From positions 2,046,001 to 2,110,000 of the forward strand of contig JAEILZ010000002.1 in assembly GCA_018873225.1 (NCBI GenBank): 64,000 nt of DNA, written 5' to 3'. Origin of the DNA: [Phialemoniopsis] sp. UDSM-2020 (taxonomy: Eukaryota; Ascomycota; Sordariomycetes; Thyridiales; Thyridiaceae). A program made the position numbers and the translations under genes. Below, one piece after another: positions 9,595 to 20,684 of the stretch. The number at the start of each line of letters is the position of its first letter. Positions within the stretch are counted from its first letter, which is position 1. Under the pieces are notes generated by a model that saw only the letters and a list, made by a program, of their open reading frames with translations, had not been told where the DNA came from and did no database searches.

Positions 9595-12538
9595 TCAGAG
9601 CGCGTGCTGGCTTGCCCCGTAATCTCCCATGAAATCAAGCCTTTCGTTACCCATGAAGTCAAAGTCCATAAACGTGAATCCCTCGTCCATGAAGTCTGGC
9701 TGGAATAAACTTGGTACTTCGGCGTATGTCGTGAAGGTAGGATTGAGTACCGGCCGTGTCGTTACATCCTGGTCATTAAGGCCTTCACAGAGGGAAGAGA
9801 GATCACTGTCAGCGAATCGGCGTTCTTGAGGCGTTTCCTTTGAAAGGAATTGGAATGGCAACATTACCAGATGTGTTCAGCATTGAACCCAGCTTTTTCA
9901 AGCACCAGTAGCAACGCTCGACCGTTAGGTTGCCTTTATCAATATGTCCGAGCGTTTCGATGGCTTTGAAGAAAGTCTCTTCTATTGCTCCAATGGAGAT
10001 CGATGGAGGTAAGACGATACTATTACTCCATCTCAAGAGAAGCAGTATTGTGAAAAGCACCATGGCTGCGTCAAAGACTGTTGAAGGTGAAGAGAAGAGA
10101 ATCGATGTTAGCCAAAACTCATGACTTCTAGGGGCAGGTCATTCTTACCGTAATACAAAGTAAACCACCAAGCACCCAGAAGCTGATGGCCAGCGATCCT
10201 CTCATTTTGCACGGCGTAGCTGACTAGGTTGATGATATCAGTAGAGGAGCGAATGCAAGCCTCTACTGCACTGCTTGCGACGTCACTCAGCTCCATCAAG
10301 TCGACTGCCTGTGTGACATCACTGTCTGCTACGAGCTCACAGATTCTGACAAGTACAATCCGGTGAGCCAATATGCGAAGGTTGTTGAATCTCAGGGTGA
10401 GAATCATGCGAAACCGGGAGATAATGAGGTCGGACACGAGCTCGTCTGGAAGCTTCTGGCTTTGTAACAGGTTCATCTGCGGCGGTAGTTGTCGCACCCA
10501 TTCGTCTAATAGCCGCCTAACCTTCATGATTGATATAGTGAGATCGCAGTTCGGCAGCTTCTCGCCGCACCCAAGATTCCCGCCGTAGAGGAGGTCGATA
10601 ACGTTTCCCATGACACAATAGAGTTGGCTAGTTGGTGTCAGTCGAATTGCAATTGGGGAATAGAAAGACAAGGCTTGCGGTTGCAGCCCAAGGACTTACA
10701 TGGTGGCGGTGAAGAAATCTGTACTCCCATGACTGACGGTCAGGTCCTGAGGCTGAGGATTCGTTCCTTCGATCAAGTCAAGATAAACGGGAAGGTCGAG
10801 ACGGCAATATGCTTGTGGAATCGAGGCTGGGCGGCCAAAGCTCATGCTGAGACTCCTGAAAGACGAGACGGTTAGCCATACCCTGTAGATTAAACTCGCT
10901 TATGATCCCGCCACTCCCGAGCTTACCGATCGAGCACGATGCACCCGAACCATACTCTCTTCCGCATCTCTCGTTCCAAAGGTGGAAACTTCTTGGACGC
11001 TTCTGTAGAATGTAGCCCCAACTGCATCGCGATCTTGACTGCTAGTCCATGCGTAGCGGATGTCTGTATCGAAGATTTGTTGCCCTGCATATACTGGCTG
11101 ACCAGGAGAAGGTACTGCACTATGTAAAGAAGCTCTTAGCTTGGGGAACTCTTCTCATGATAGTTAGGATAACAGTGCATTGAAAGCCTTACCCATCTCT
11201 AGGCTTGCGGTGTTCATTATGTGGCCGTCACATAGCCGATGAGCACGTCGGTAGAAGGCCTCAGAGTGACTTTGACGGTTAGTTGCCTGCTCGTCCGGTG
11301 CTGCAGATGTGTACAAGGCCATTGCGAGAACCATGTTCAATAGACCGAGCCAGGTGCGTCCTATTGAAGTGTAGTTTCCTTGTTTTAGTTTGGAGTAGGT
11401 CTCTCTGAAGGCGGCTTCGTCAATGTACGGGAACAGAAGAGCCGTGTTGCTGAAGAATCTGTCAATCAAAGCAGACGTTTCCTCCTCAGGAGGCAGATAG
11501 AACTGGGAAGAAGTAGAAGCGCCACCGCCGCTGGGCTTGCTCTTTTGCTGGCTTGGTGTTCCGGTACTCGTATCGACAGACTTCCGCCTCGGGATCCTAG
11601 CGATCCTGTAGCCTGGGTGAATCGGCCTCTCTTGTGTTTGCTGCAAGTTATGGTTACCCGAAGCCTGATCACGTTCCGATTGCGCAAGATAAAGTCGAGA
11701 CATGACGACAGAGACCTCAGAAGTGAAAGCGATGCTCGATGATGGACCTGTCCCACGTACGTTTTCGGTCAGCCTAGCAAACGTAAGAGAAGAACTTGTT
11801 ATTGACAAACCGAAAAAAGCACGATCCTCTTCGTCAGCAAACACGAAGTGACCCATGCCATCTGTGGGATCGTTCTGCTGCTGCCCTTCACCACTGTCAT
11901 CATCATCATCGAGGTCATCATGGATGTTGTGGTTCGTAGGCAAGGGACGAGAGATGGTTTCGTCGTCTTCGCCGCCATTGTGCAGATCAAAGGAGTCGAA
12001 GTCATCATCATCATTAGTATTCCCGCGGCAAGAGTCTGGCAAAGTGTCCATATGTTTGCCAACCACTTGCTCGAGGTGCCATAGACGGGCCTCGATGCGC
12101 TGCAGATGGCTGTCCACCAGGCAGCATAATGTCAGCCTCGGGCTCCATATGGCGTCTGAAACTGACCAGTGGGGAGAAAGACGCACTCCTTCCCGACACC
12201 TGGGATCTGGTTGGATCGGACGTCTATCGAAACGTACTCGCACTTCAGGTCTAGTTCCGTGCAAGTGCTACATCTTGGCCTTTGGCCGCTACACTACATG
12301 GTGGTTGATGAGCTGTCAGCTTGGGTAGAGGCAAACAACATACTATGCTCTCCTGAATCCGTGCATGGACCTTACGTACCCGTGACTTCCTGTTCCTACA
12401 GGATATGCATGCCATGCCAACTCGTCGTCGCTTTCGGCTAGGCGCCACCCCTGAGTCGGTTTGCGAAGCATTGCTCATAGGGCCACTATCACGGGACATG
12501 ATCCCGACTCTAGCCGACAATTGTCGGGCGGTAGACAC
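9595..12538 (-). CDS. Zn2Cys6 transcription factor with fungal-specific TF domain
   Basis: Probable pathway regulator in the nucleus. The start is the ATG at 12538. Splicing out an intron (donor gtacgt near 12380) gives MACISCRNRKSRCSGQRP, followed by two CxxC-spaced cysteine groups ending LKCEY, a complete binuclear zinc cluster. A second long intron (about 135 nt) then appears to join it to the dimerisation helix RIEARLWHLEQVV. Acidic low-complexity runs (DDDDDSGEGQQQ) follow, then the fungal_trans middle domain (YLLLVSQYMQGN, GLAVKIAMQLGLH, REMRKRVWFGCIVLDR). The C-terminus has repeated FMDFDFMG-type motifs, possibly an activation domain. At least seven exons; some junctions toward the 3' end are uncertain. 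It is divergent from the MFS gene, so it may control the whole cluster. Confidence 0.85.
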
Positions 12539-13273
12539 CTTGTTAGCTCGCGAATAGGAAGCTAAGGCGCGGAGATGGATCAGAGAGATATCGGATTCTA
12601 GGAGTCAAGCCGAGGAACGAATGCCCGACAAGCAAAACACTGTGGTCCGACGCAGTATATAGAAGGTAGAAAATGGTCGGGAACTGAGCCGCGGGGATAC
12701 AGATCCGGGGGAAGTTGGGTTTAAAGTCGACGCGGGGTACATGGAGCTAAAGTGTTGATCCTATTCCTTATCGAGCGTTGGGGTTTGGCAATGGAGCTGG
12801 GCTTGACTCTATGAAGCTTAGACTCTCTCATTAGGACGGGCGACACTAGAGTAAGACACAGCCTTCAGGACATAACATGCATTGTCGGTACCTACTTGCT
12901 TCCCAGATTTTGTGGTTACGAAGTTTCTCGTGGAAAGACTCATTGGCGAATGTTGTGATCTTCCAGGGTTTGCCTAGTCAAGCCTAGAATGCCGGCCTGA
13001 AGGCATGGGGAGACGAGGCTTCATTGCGAACTATTCGAGAGACAAGTTCAACCCCTGCCACTCTTTCACGAACCCGGCCAGGCCGCGGAAAAGTCGGAGC
13101 AGAGCACCATTTTGCAACTCTGTTGTTTCTCTCAACAAATGATTATAAAGGTGAATATCTTCGACCCCGGATTCCACCCCGCAGTACCTAGATTCCCGCC
13201 TTATCCTTCATGCTTCCATCTTTCTACTTCATAAACTTCAGAACTGGGCATTACCATCACACCTGTCGCCAAA
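12539..13273. promoter_or_regulatory. Bidirectional promoter, Zn2Cys6 regulator / MFS transporter
   Basis: 735 bp between divergent genes. It contains AGCCGCGGGGATA at 12687-12699, identical to the SDR-promoter copy at 6622-6634, and a second CCGCGG at 13082-13087. No gene seen. Confidence 0.5.
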
Positions 13274-15515
13274 ATGACCAAGTCCAGCGTGGAAGCGCTA
13301 GAGCCCAAGCACTCCATGGCCCACGAAGAGGAGAACGCTGTTCAGGTCGCTGAACTGGAGTCCGCAAAGGCCGCTCATCACCATGGCCATGGTCACGGTA
13401 TTGGTCACGTACTTGGAGAACACGCCGAAGACTACGAGAAGGATGAGCAAGTCGAGCATGCTTACACCCTCGACAGCTTAAGCGAGTCGCACAAGCAATA
13501 TCTGCTCGAACGCCATGGCAGACTCGACCTTGACCGTATTCCATCCTCCGATCCTAACGAGCCGTATAACTGGCCTCGCTGGAAGGTAATTTCATGTATC
13601 GCAATAGACAGAGCCTGCGTGGTCTCTAATTATTGGGGCATATAGACCAACGTAAATCTCGCACTCCTCTCGTTCCACGCCCTCATGATCGGATTCATGA
13701 CGGGCAGTCCCATTGCGTCTTTTGGAGCTCTCGCGGAGGAGTTTGGCGTTACTCTCGACCAGGCATCCTACATTGTTTCCATTCAGGTAATTTTAACATG
13801 AGCTCCAAACAAAACCCTTATCAAGTCTGTATTAGGGAGCACAGTTATTGACATTTCTATCCGCCTGCCAGATTCTTGTCCTCGGCGCCGCTCCACTTCT
13901 ATGGCAACCCCTCTCAAGGAGGTGCGGCCGCAGACCTGTTTGGCTTGTCTCGACACTGCTTTCTGGTGCCTGCAACGCTGGATGCGCCTTTTCGAAGAGT
14001 TATGGTGAGTTGCTCGTAGCCCGTATCTTCCAGGCCTTCTTCAATGCACCAGCTGGAGCTATCGGAGCCGCTGTTGTGGTCGAGATGTTTTTCGCTCACG
14101 AAAGAGGCCAGAAGATTGTGAGTTGACCCCCCCATAGAAGCGTGTTTACTTTACGAGTACTAAGCTGGGCTACTAAACTAGGGTGTTTGGACGTGAGTCG
14201 CTCCTAGAGTTTCCTAGTATTTAATCCTTCAAGCTAACAATTTGGAAAAAGACTTATGGTCATGATTGGGTATGTCTTTCTGACAGATGCTTAAGGCGAT
14301 CATTTGATTGCTTCCCACAGGCGAACTAACGACCTTTAGAAATCCGCTTGGCCCGATGTGCTTTGGCTTCGTGTCAACACGACTTGGTTGGAGATGGATC
14401 TTTAGGATACTAGCCGCGGTATGCCAGTACACTCTCGTCTTTCATTCGTTGTGCCCTTGAAGTTCAAACGTTGATCCTTGAGCAAATACAGATAAATCTC
14501 GGCCAGTTCATCATGTACTTCTTCTTCTCACCTGAGACCAGATATGTTCGATCCGACGAAGGACAACGTCCCGCCCCGGATACCACGTTCATTGGACGTT
14601 ACCTCAGGTTTGGCAAGATTTATGGCTCCAAGCCTCTAAAGGCCTTTGACTTTTGGTCTCCTCTCGCCATCCTTAAGAGATATAGCGTTTCTATTCCCGC
14701 GCTCGCTCACACCGTCCTGTTCTCCTACGTGAGCGTCCTCTGTATCGTCGAGGTTCCCGCCCTTATCGGAGGCAAATTCAATCTCAACTACGAGGAGATC
14801 GGGCTCAACTTTATCCCTGTCATCTTTGGGTATTATCATATCCTCCGGCCTTTACCTTATGGAACATTCGTACTGATACCTCTTTCACATCCCAGTACCC
14901 TCATTGGCGAACTGCTGGCTGGTCCGTTGAGCGACTGGTGGATGGCCTACGGGGCCAAGCGAGGCATCCAAGTCCACCCGGAGCGCAGGCTTTGGCTGTT
15001 CTACCCGGCTCTGGCCATAAGCGTTACGGGACTCTGCGTTTTTCTCGTCACCATAGAACAGTCTGCCCCTGGCAAGTGGAACGTTCGTCCTTGTATTGGA
15101 CTCTTGTTCGCGGCCATTGGCAATCAGATGAACACAACACCTCTCATAACTTGTAAGTGATCATTGAAAATCCCTGGGGGCGCTGCATAATCAGATCGGC
15201 TGGCTGACATCTTATCTTGCAGATGCCTGCGACAAGAATCTTGCCCACTCGGACCAGGTCGGAGTTGCCATCATTCTCTGTAGACAGGTTTGGGGTTTCG
15301 TAAGTATTCTTCTGCAAGGATGCCTTGAATTTAAAGACTCCAGATCACTAATCCAGCTTCTTACACAGATCGGTCCTTTCTGGTTTCCGACCATGTTTAG
15401 CTCGATTGGCCTGTACGGCACTGCAGGTCTCAGCAGCGCACTCATGATCGTATTTGGTGGTGGCGTCGTGTTGCTACAGCAGTTCGTCATCGGTCGCTAT
15501 GACTATTCTAACTGA
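13274..15515 (+). CDS. MFS transporter (DHA1-type), ten exons including 11-nt and 18-nt micro-exons
   Basis: Plasma-membrane proton-coupled carrier, perhaps importing an aromatic acid or exporting toxic intermediates. Ten exons give 541 aa: 13274-13585, 13646-13786, 13872-14117, 14182-14192, 14252-14269, 14340-14418, 14492-14829, 14896-15152, 15223-15299 and 15369-15515. Two exons of 11 and 18 nt supply GVWT and LMVMIG in a transmembrane helix. The 66-nt intron 14830-14895 has no frame break, so it can be mistaken for coding sequence. The soluble N-terminus has a His-rich run, HHHGHGHGIGH. The MFS signature is SRRCGRRPVWLVSTLL and a second repeat follows LAGPLSDWW. About 12 hydrophobic segments. 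It sits beside the regulator at the edge of the gentisate cluster. Confidence 0.88.
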
Positions 15516-16311
15516 GTAAGGAAACAAAGAGCTTTAGGGGATGAGGACTTGGTCAGTGGCCGCCATGATAAGTGCTGTCAGAAGTCAGATCTTCGCAGCA
15601 TCTTGGGACAAGTTTAGTGAAGCTCCATACAATATCTGTTTACTAGTGCCTGGTAACTATCATAGTGCCCTTGGGCCACGGTCATGACATTCATCCTGCT
15701 GTATAGCCAGTGCGGATCTCCTACACAGAAATGGAGTTGATTTGAATGGAAAGAATAGCAACATCAGACAGAGAAATAAAAGCATCTGTTGCCGATTTTG
15801 ACTGAGTTTCAGAGACACTGTGTTCCCAGACCAGGGTTGGCATGCAAGCATGCCATGCTGGAACAGCCGCTCGCCAGCGCGCACCAGTAGCTCGAAAGTG
15901 ATCCCGCCAAAAAACATTGGTTCCGAAAGGTTATGCGGGCATAAAAATCCGGTCACCATAAAGACCATTCAACAAAAGTGCCGGCATCACGATCTCCGCA
16001 CCAGTCCCCACGCCCCCCAGTCCCCCACACGTCGATTCAAGGCAAGCTTGGCCGGGGTAACGCCTAGTGTCGAATCACAACACTTACCGATATTTATTTT
16101 TCCTTCGGCACGAGGTCGCGTGATGATCGTCATTTGCTAGTTGCGATGCACAACTACGGTGACAGCATCACATCAACCCTTGATGTGTAACCGCAAGCTG
16201 CTTCCGGCTTCAAGTCGTTCAGCTATATAAGTAGCAGTACTCAGAAAGAGTCGTTCGAAGTAGACGATCATCACAGTTTGTCAATCGTATTGTGACCAAC
16301 CTTTGTTAGCC
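15516..16311 (+). promoter_or_regulatory. Upstream region of the apiosidase-like hydrolase
   Basis: 796 bp holding the MFS 3' flank and the glycoside hydrolase promoter. The only clear signal is TTCGGCACGAG at 16104-16114, the reverse complement of CTCGTGCCGAA, about 200 bp before the ATG. A TATA-like ctatataag lies at 16222-16230. Confidence 0.55.
16104..16114 (-). promoter_or_regulatory. CTCGTGCCGAA site, region B motif (copy 1)
   Basis: Read on the minus strand this is CTCGTGCCGAA. It is identical to the copy at 25192-25202 and one base from the three other copies. It lies about 200 bp upstream of the glycoside hydrolase start and is the evidence that ties that gene to the sugar cluster. 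Confidence 0.6.
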
Positions 16312-18009
16312 ATGAAGTTTCGTTCTTTGAGCCTACTTGCCGCCACGGCGCTCATTGAGTCTGCGTTATCGTCTGCTGTGCCTAAAACTGACTTTCCCTG
16401 GGCAAATGTGGCCATAACAGCGCCCTTGGAGGGACGGTATTTACATCGCACAAAGACCGGCGAACCTTTCATGTGGGTGGCCGATACAAACTGGGAGCTT
16501 TTCCACCGCCTCAACCGCACCGATGTCGACCTGTACCTTGCCGACCGGGCCGCCAAGGGGTTCACAGTGATCCAGGCGGTTGTCGTGTCCAAGTACAATG
16601 CAACCACATTACCCAACTTCTATGGGGATCTTGTCTTCGATAATGGTGATCCTACCACGCCCAATGAGAACTATTTCTCTCACGTCGACTGGGTCACAGC
16701 AAGAGCTGCGGAGTACGGTCTGGTCATGTGCCTTGTGCCTACCTGGGGCAGGTATGTGAACCATGGCTGGTATGGCACAGTCGGACCCATCCTTTTCAAC
16801 GAATCAAACGCGAAAACATTCGGCTACTTCATGGGCAAGCGCTATCCTGGCGTGCCCAAGCTCATGGGAGGAGACACCAACGGGTTCTGGGCCGACAACG
16901 TCCCTCAAGCCCGCGAAGCATGGAGAAAGAATACGACTGCAGACCCAACATCTTTCCTGGGACCCATAACCGACACCAGGAATGTCTGGGCTGCCATGAT
17001 GAAGGGCTTCAAGAAGGGCGAGGAAGAACACGGCTATGATGCATTCGTAGCCTTCCAACCTACCAGCCCTTATATCTCAGACCCACCAACACCTCTCCCC
17101 TATGGCCACAATGTGAGACACCTCCTCATTTCAAGATACTCAATGCGACTAGAATACTAATCCGAACGACTGTAGTACATCAATGGTTCTTTAGGTCGTT
17201 TATCCATGGATGCCGTTCAGTCTGGCCATGAACTTCCGGGTGCCAACGACGGTGACGATTTCAGCCCTCTTACATCATGGGACTCGACCAGGAACTACGA
17301 AAACATTATCCAGATGCGTGAGGAGTTTCCAGGTCCAGTCATGGATGTTGAGAATCACTACGAGGGTGCCAACTACGACTTCAATACCTCCAGGCCCTTC
17401 TGGAACGCGTCGGATGTGCGCCATGGGTTCTACAGTGCTGTGTTTAGCGGTGCATGTGGGTACACTTATGGAGGCCTGCCTGTTCAACAGAGCTACGAGA
17501 ACACGTCTCTCATTGCATCGCCCGGTCATTGGATCGAGCCACAGCTCTCGCTGTCACCTAACGCCAGCTGGCACGAGGGTCTCCACTGGCCGGGAGCGAA
17601 GCAGACTGGCTACGTCTGGAAGCTCTTCTCATCTCTCTCTCGCGAGGTCTTTGACGCGCTGGATCCTGCTCGAGAGCTCCTCTCGTCACCATACGGTGTG
17701 GCCGACGATATTTTGGCCTACGAGCAGAACCGATACGTCTCGGGTATCATCACCAAGGGTCACTACTGGGCATATGCGGGCTATGGTGACGCTTTTCAGC
17801 TTGATTTGGGCGCAATGTCGGAGCGTTGGGGGGAGCCTGGAGTTGAGATCAGTGCCTGGTGGTTTGATCCACGAACTGCGGATCGAACCGATATCGAGGA
17901 AATCGCCGGGTGCAACGCTGCTGGCAAAAAGCTGTTTGCTCCCCCAACAAGCGGCGGTGTTGACCATGATTGGGTCTTGGTCGTGAAGTCTAAGAACGCT
18001 TGTTCTTAG
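16312..18009 (+). CDS. Secreted DUF4038/apiosidase-like (GH140-type) glycoside hydrolase
   Basis: Extracellular TIM-barrel glycosidase; characterised relatives release apiose from plant rhamnogalacturonan II. Exons 16312-17112 and 17176-18009 give 544 aa. The N-terminus is a signal peptide (MKFRSLSLLAATALIESALSSA). The barrel begins with GRYLHRTKTGEPFMWVADTNWELFHRL, followed by FVAFQPTSPY and, across the intron, PYGHNYINGSLGRLSMDAVQSGHE. The next part contains MDVENHYEG, which includes a probable catalytic carboxylate, then RHGFYSAVFSGACGYTYGG. The C-terminal part (ISAWWFDPRT to HDWVLVV) matches the putative collagen-binding beta-sandwich common in this family. Several NxT/NxS sites are present. 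An upstream in-frame TTG is ignored; the ATG precedes the signal peptide. The family is known from Bacteroidetes and fungi; exact substrate unproved. Confidence 0.85.
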
Positions 18010-18345
18010 GAGTGACCTCGTCATATATATACTATCTTTCACGATTGAGTTGCTTTCTGCTGTAATGGTGCTTAGGTAGCATCCAGTCGGGTATCAATCG
18101 CAACTTGACGACATACTCGCCCCATGCCTGCCTTGTGTGACTTGCTTACACATCTTCCCGCTGGAATTTCAGATTTTTCACGATGATTGCCAATTACATA
18201 GTGGCCATTCAAATTCGCCGAATAACAGGACACTTTTACCTGGGGGTTAACGGTGAAGCGGACAAGACTTGACACCCTCACTGCACAACTTGTAGATCGC
18301 TGAACCTAATCTGCGATGAGGCTTATTACTACAACTACAAAACTT
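18010..18345. other. Intergenic, convergent
   Basis: 336 bp between the 3' ends of the glycoside hydrolase and the kinase gene. No gene or shared motif seen. Confidence 0.6.
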
Positions 18346-20241
18346 TCATTGAAAGATAATATCAAGCCCCTTTGCAAGGCCAGCCAGTATTTCGTACACT
18401 GCCCAAGCGCCCGGGTCCGGCAATTCCTGCCCCTTGGCGTCACCGACATATGTGGCGCGGCCAAAGCGCGCCTTCAAGTATCGTGAGGCCTCTGCCTTGT
18501 CCGCAGCTACCTTCACAGCTGATGCAAAATCTCCATGTTGACCGAACTCTGCTACAAAGGGGAGCAACACGTCCATGACTGTCCGGTCACCCTCTCGCGC
18601 AGCCGTGTGTGACTTGAGGGCATCGATTGCCGACGACAGAGCCGCTGCGTACACCACCGACGATTTCGCGTCAACGGAAGGATCTTCGCGAAGCCTTCGT
18701 TCAAGTGCGGCAGCGAATGCCGATATCAGGATCCCGAGAATGGCGCCGAGTGTGCCGCCCATGTCATCTAGGGCGTCTATCAAAGAAGCCAGAAAGCTCG
18801 TCACAGATCCAGTAGACGCTACACCTTCGTCCAAGCTGCGAATGACTGCCTCTGCGAGTCCCTTGACGGCTTCGCCACAGTCGCCATCACCCATTACCAT
18901 GTCCCACTCAGTGAGCTTCGGTTCAGCGTCAATTGCGAATTTGCAGGCGGATCGAATGCCACTATCGAGTAGCACCGGGTCGACGCTGAGGCTGTTAGCA
19001 CCCGCGGTGGTTTCCGAGACCTGCGGTTCAGGCACTGTAGTCTCCGACCTTGGTGCACTGGGAGGAGGGCGAGAAGTGTTTGGCCAAGCAACCGCAGTGG
19101 TGGCTCTGTCGAACCAACGTACTAACTGGTCGACGGCGACTTTAGCCTGTCTCGCAGCGGCAGAAATGTTGCAGAGAGATATAGAGAAACCTGGGGCATT
19201 CAGAGATGTCTCATAAGTGCCTGACAGTGTTCGGCAAGGCTTGATGTTCCAGTTCGCCTCTAGCTGCTGTAGAACCACGCTCGTGATGGCGCCAAGCTCC
19301 AATGGTGACAGACCACCGTAATTGTTGACACAAAGCATCACGCGGTCCTCGCCTTCGAATGGAACGAAAGCCCTCTCTGCGTCGGAAGGATCACACAGTC
19401 GTTTCAAGCATCGGTCAACCAGGTCGTCCACAGATGGGAACGGCTGGATCAACTCTTGCCCAGGTTCGTTGTGAATACCGGCTCCCAAAACACAGACATC
19501 GTCGCCAACTGACTGCATTTGTCGGCCTGGGACGTGGCAATGATCCAACGCCGTGCCGATAGACACGGTCTGGTCATTGACAGCCCTCCCCAACTCCAAG
19601 CATTCTTGAAACGGCTGCTTTTCAGCGGCTGCTGCTCCAAGAATCTTCATAGCTACAGCGAAATGACAGTCAGCGAATATCCATAAAAGTTCCCCCATCG
19701 AGTTTCCAGACATAGCCTCCAGCTGCGTGCAGTTGTCTAGATTTCAGAAGTCATACTTACTGAATACGTGACCTGGCATACCTCTCCTACCCACTCTGCT
19801 GCTCTTATTTCTTCCAATTGAGACATCATCCGTGAGAGCCAGCACTGCAACGTTCTCCAAACCTTCGGCTTTCGCCCTCTCTGCTGCAAGGCCAAAATGC
19901 AGTCTGTCACCCGTGTAGTTGGTGATCAGAAAGATGACACCTTCGCGCGACGGGGCCATGCGCATCGCAGCGAGGACTTGTTTCGTGCTTGGTGAGGCAA
20001 AGAGGTCGCCACAAGCTGCTGCAGCCAGCAATCCCTCTCCGACGAAGCCGCTCCAGGCCGGTTCGTGGCCGGACCCTCCGCCTCCGATGATGCTCACAGT
20101 GTTGGCATCGTGATATGCATCCGCCACAGCGCGCTCTGGCTCGTTTAGTGCAAGATGAGGATTCGCAGCGACGAGAGCATGAAGGAAACAAGGCACCAAA
20201 GTGTTTGCTGCAGTCGAGGGGAAGTAGTGCTTAGTGGACAT
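18346..20241 (-). CDS. DhaK-DhaL ketose kinase (dihydroxyacetone kinase family)
   Basis: ATP-dependent kinase for a short ketose. The family covers dihydroxyacetone, and known bacterial and yeast members act on erythrulose. Exons 20241-19761 and 19652-18346 sum to 1788 nt, or 595 aa, starting MSTKHYFPS; an in-frame ATG at 20265 would add eight residues. The junction gives GHVFTMKILGAAAAEK. The DhaK domain shows the glycine loop GGGGSGHEP and the covalent substrate histidine in GAGIHNEPGQE. A Ser/Pro-rich linker follows (about 350-385). The DhaL domain carries the ATP/Mg motif GDGDCG and GGTLGAILG. It is divergent from the aldolase across a promoter with a perfect palindrome. With the RpiB-type isomerase next door, an erythrulose- or apulose-like substrate is more likely than plain dihydroxyacetone; that is inference. 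Confidence 0.9.
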
Positions 20242-20265
20242 TGTGTCTATAATCCGTTGTCGCAT

Positions 20266-20684
20266 ACATATGTGTTACCGGGCGTTGAGCTATCGCCTGG
20301 CGGATCTGGGACTCGAAGTCACTCATCATTTCGGGTGATTTATCAAGAGATACCGTCACGGTTCATGACAATATGCTTCGTTTTGCATCACTAACAACAC
20401 ATGCCCGATGAGTCCACAGAGCTAGGCTACTTACCACATTCCCGAGCTTTCTCGGCACGAGAAAGCGCCCCGCATCTACCAACGCTAACAGACACAATGG
20501 GCGGACCCCGAGTCACGCACGCAGAGACTAGCTCCAGCTAAGTCATCATTCGATACTGACATGCTTCTGAAGCTTCAAGGACTACTCAGGCAGTTGAGTT
20601 CCTAGGTGAGATGTTATCTACTCTACAACAGCAGCTGAAGTACGCCTTGATGTGATCTGTAGCTGCACAACTTCCCAACTCACC
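20266..20684. promoter_or_regulatory. Bidirectional promoter, kinase / aldolase
   Basis: 419 bp between divergent start codons. Its centre holds a perfect 9+3+9 inverted repeat at 20446-20466 that includes the region B motif. Confidence 0.6.
20446..20466. promoter_or_regulatory. Perfect palindrome GCTTTCTCG-GCA-CGAGAAAGC, motif copy 2
   Basis: Nine-base arms around a three-base spacer. The inner 11 bases, CTCGGCACGAG at 20451-20461, are the reverse complement of the copies at 21892-21902 and 28725-28735. It lies about 190-220 bp from both start codons, a typical place for a dimeric Zn2Cys6 operator. Confidence 0.65.

Noticed and set aside
13376..13420. His-rich run as a sign of a ZIP/CDF metal transporter
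   Set aside because: The rest of the protein is a clear MFS carrier with 12 helices.
14411..14418. CCGCGG at 14413-14418 as an extra regulator site
   Set aside because: Lies at an exon end in coding sequence of the MFS gene; one six-base match is expected every few kilobases.
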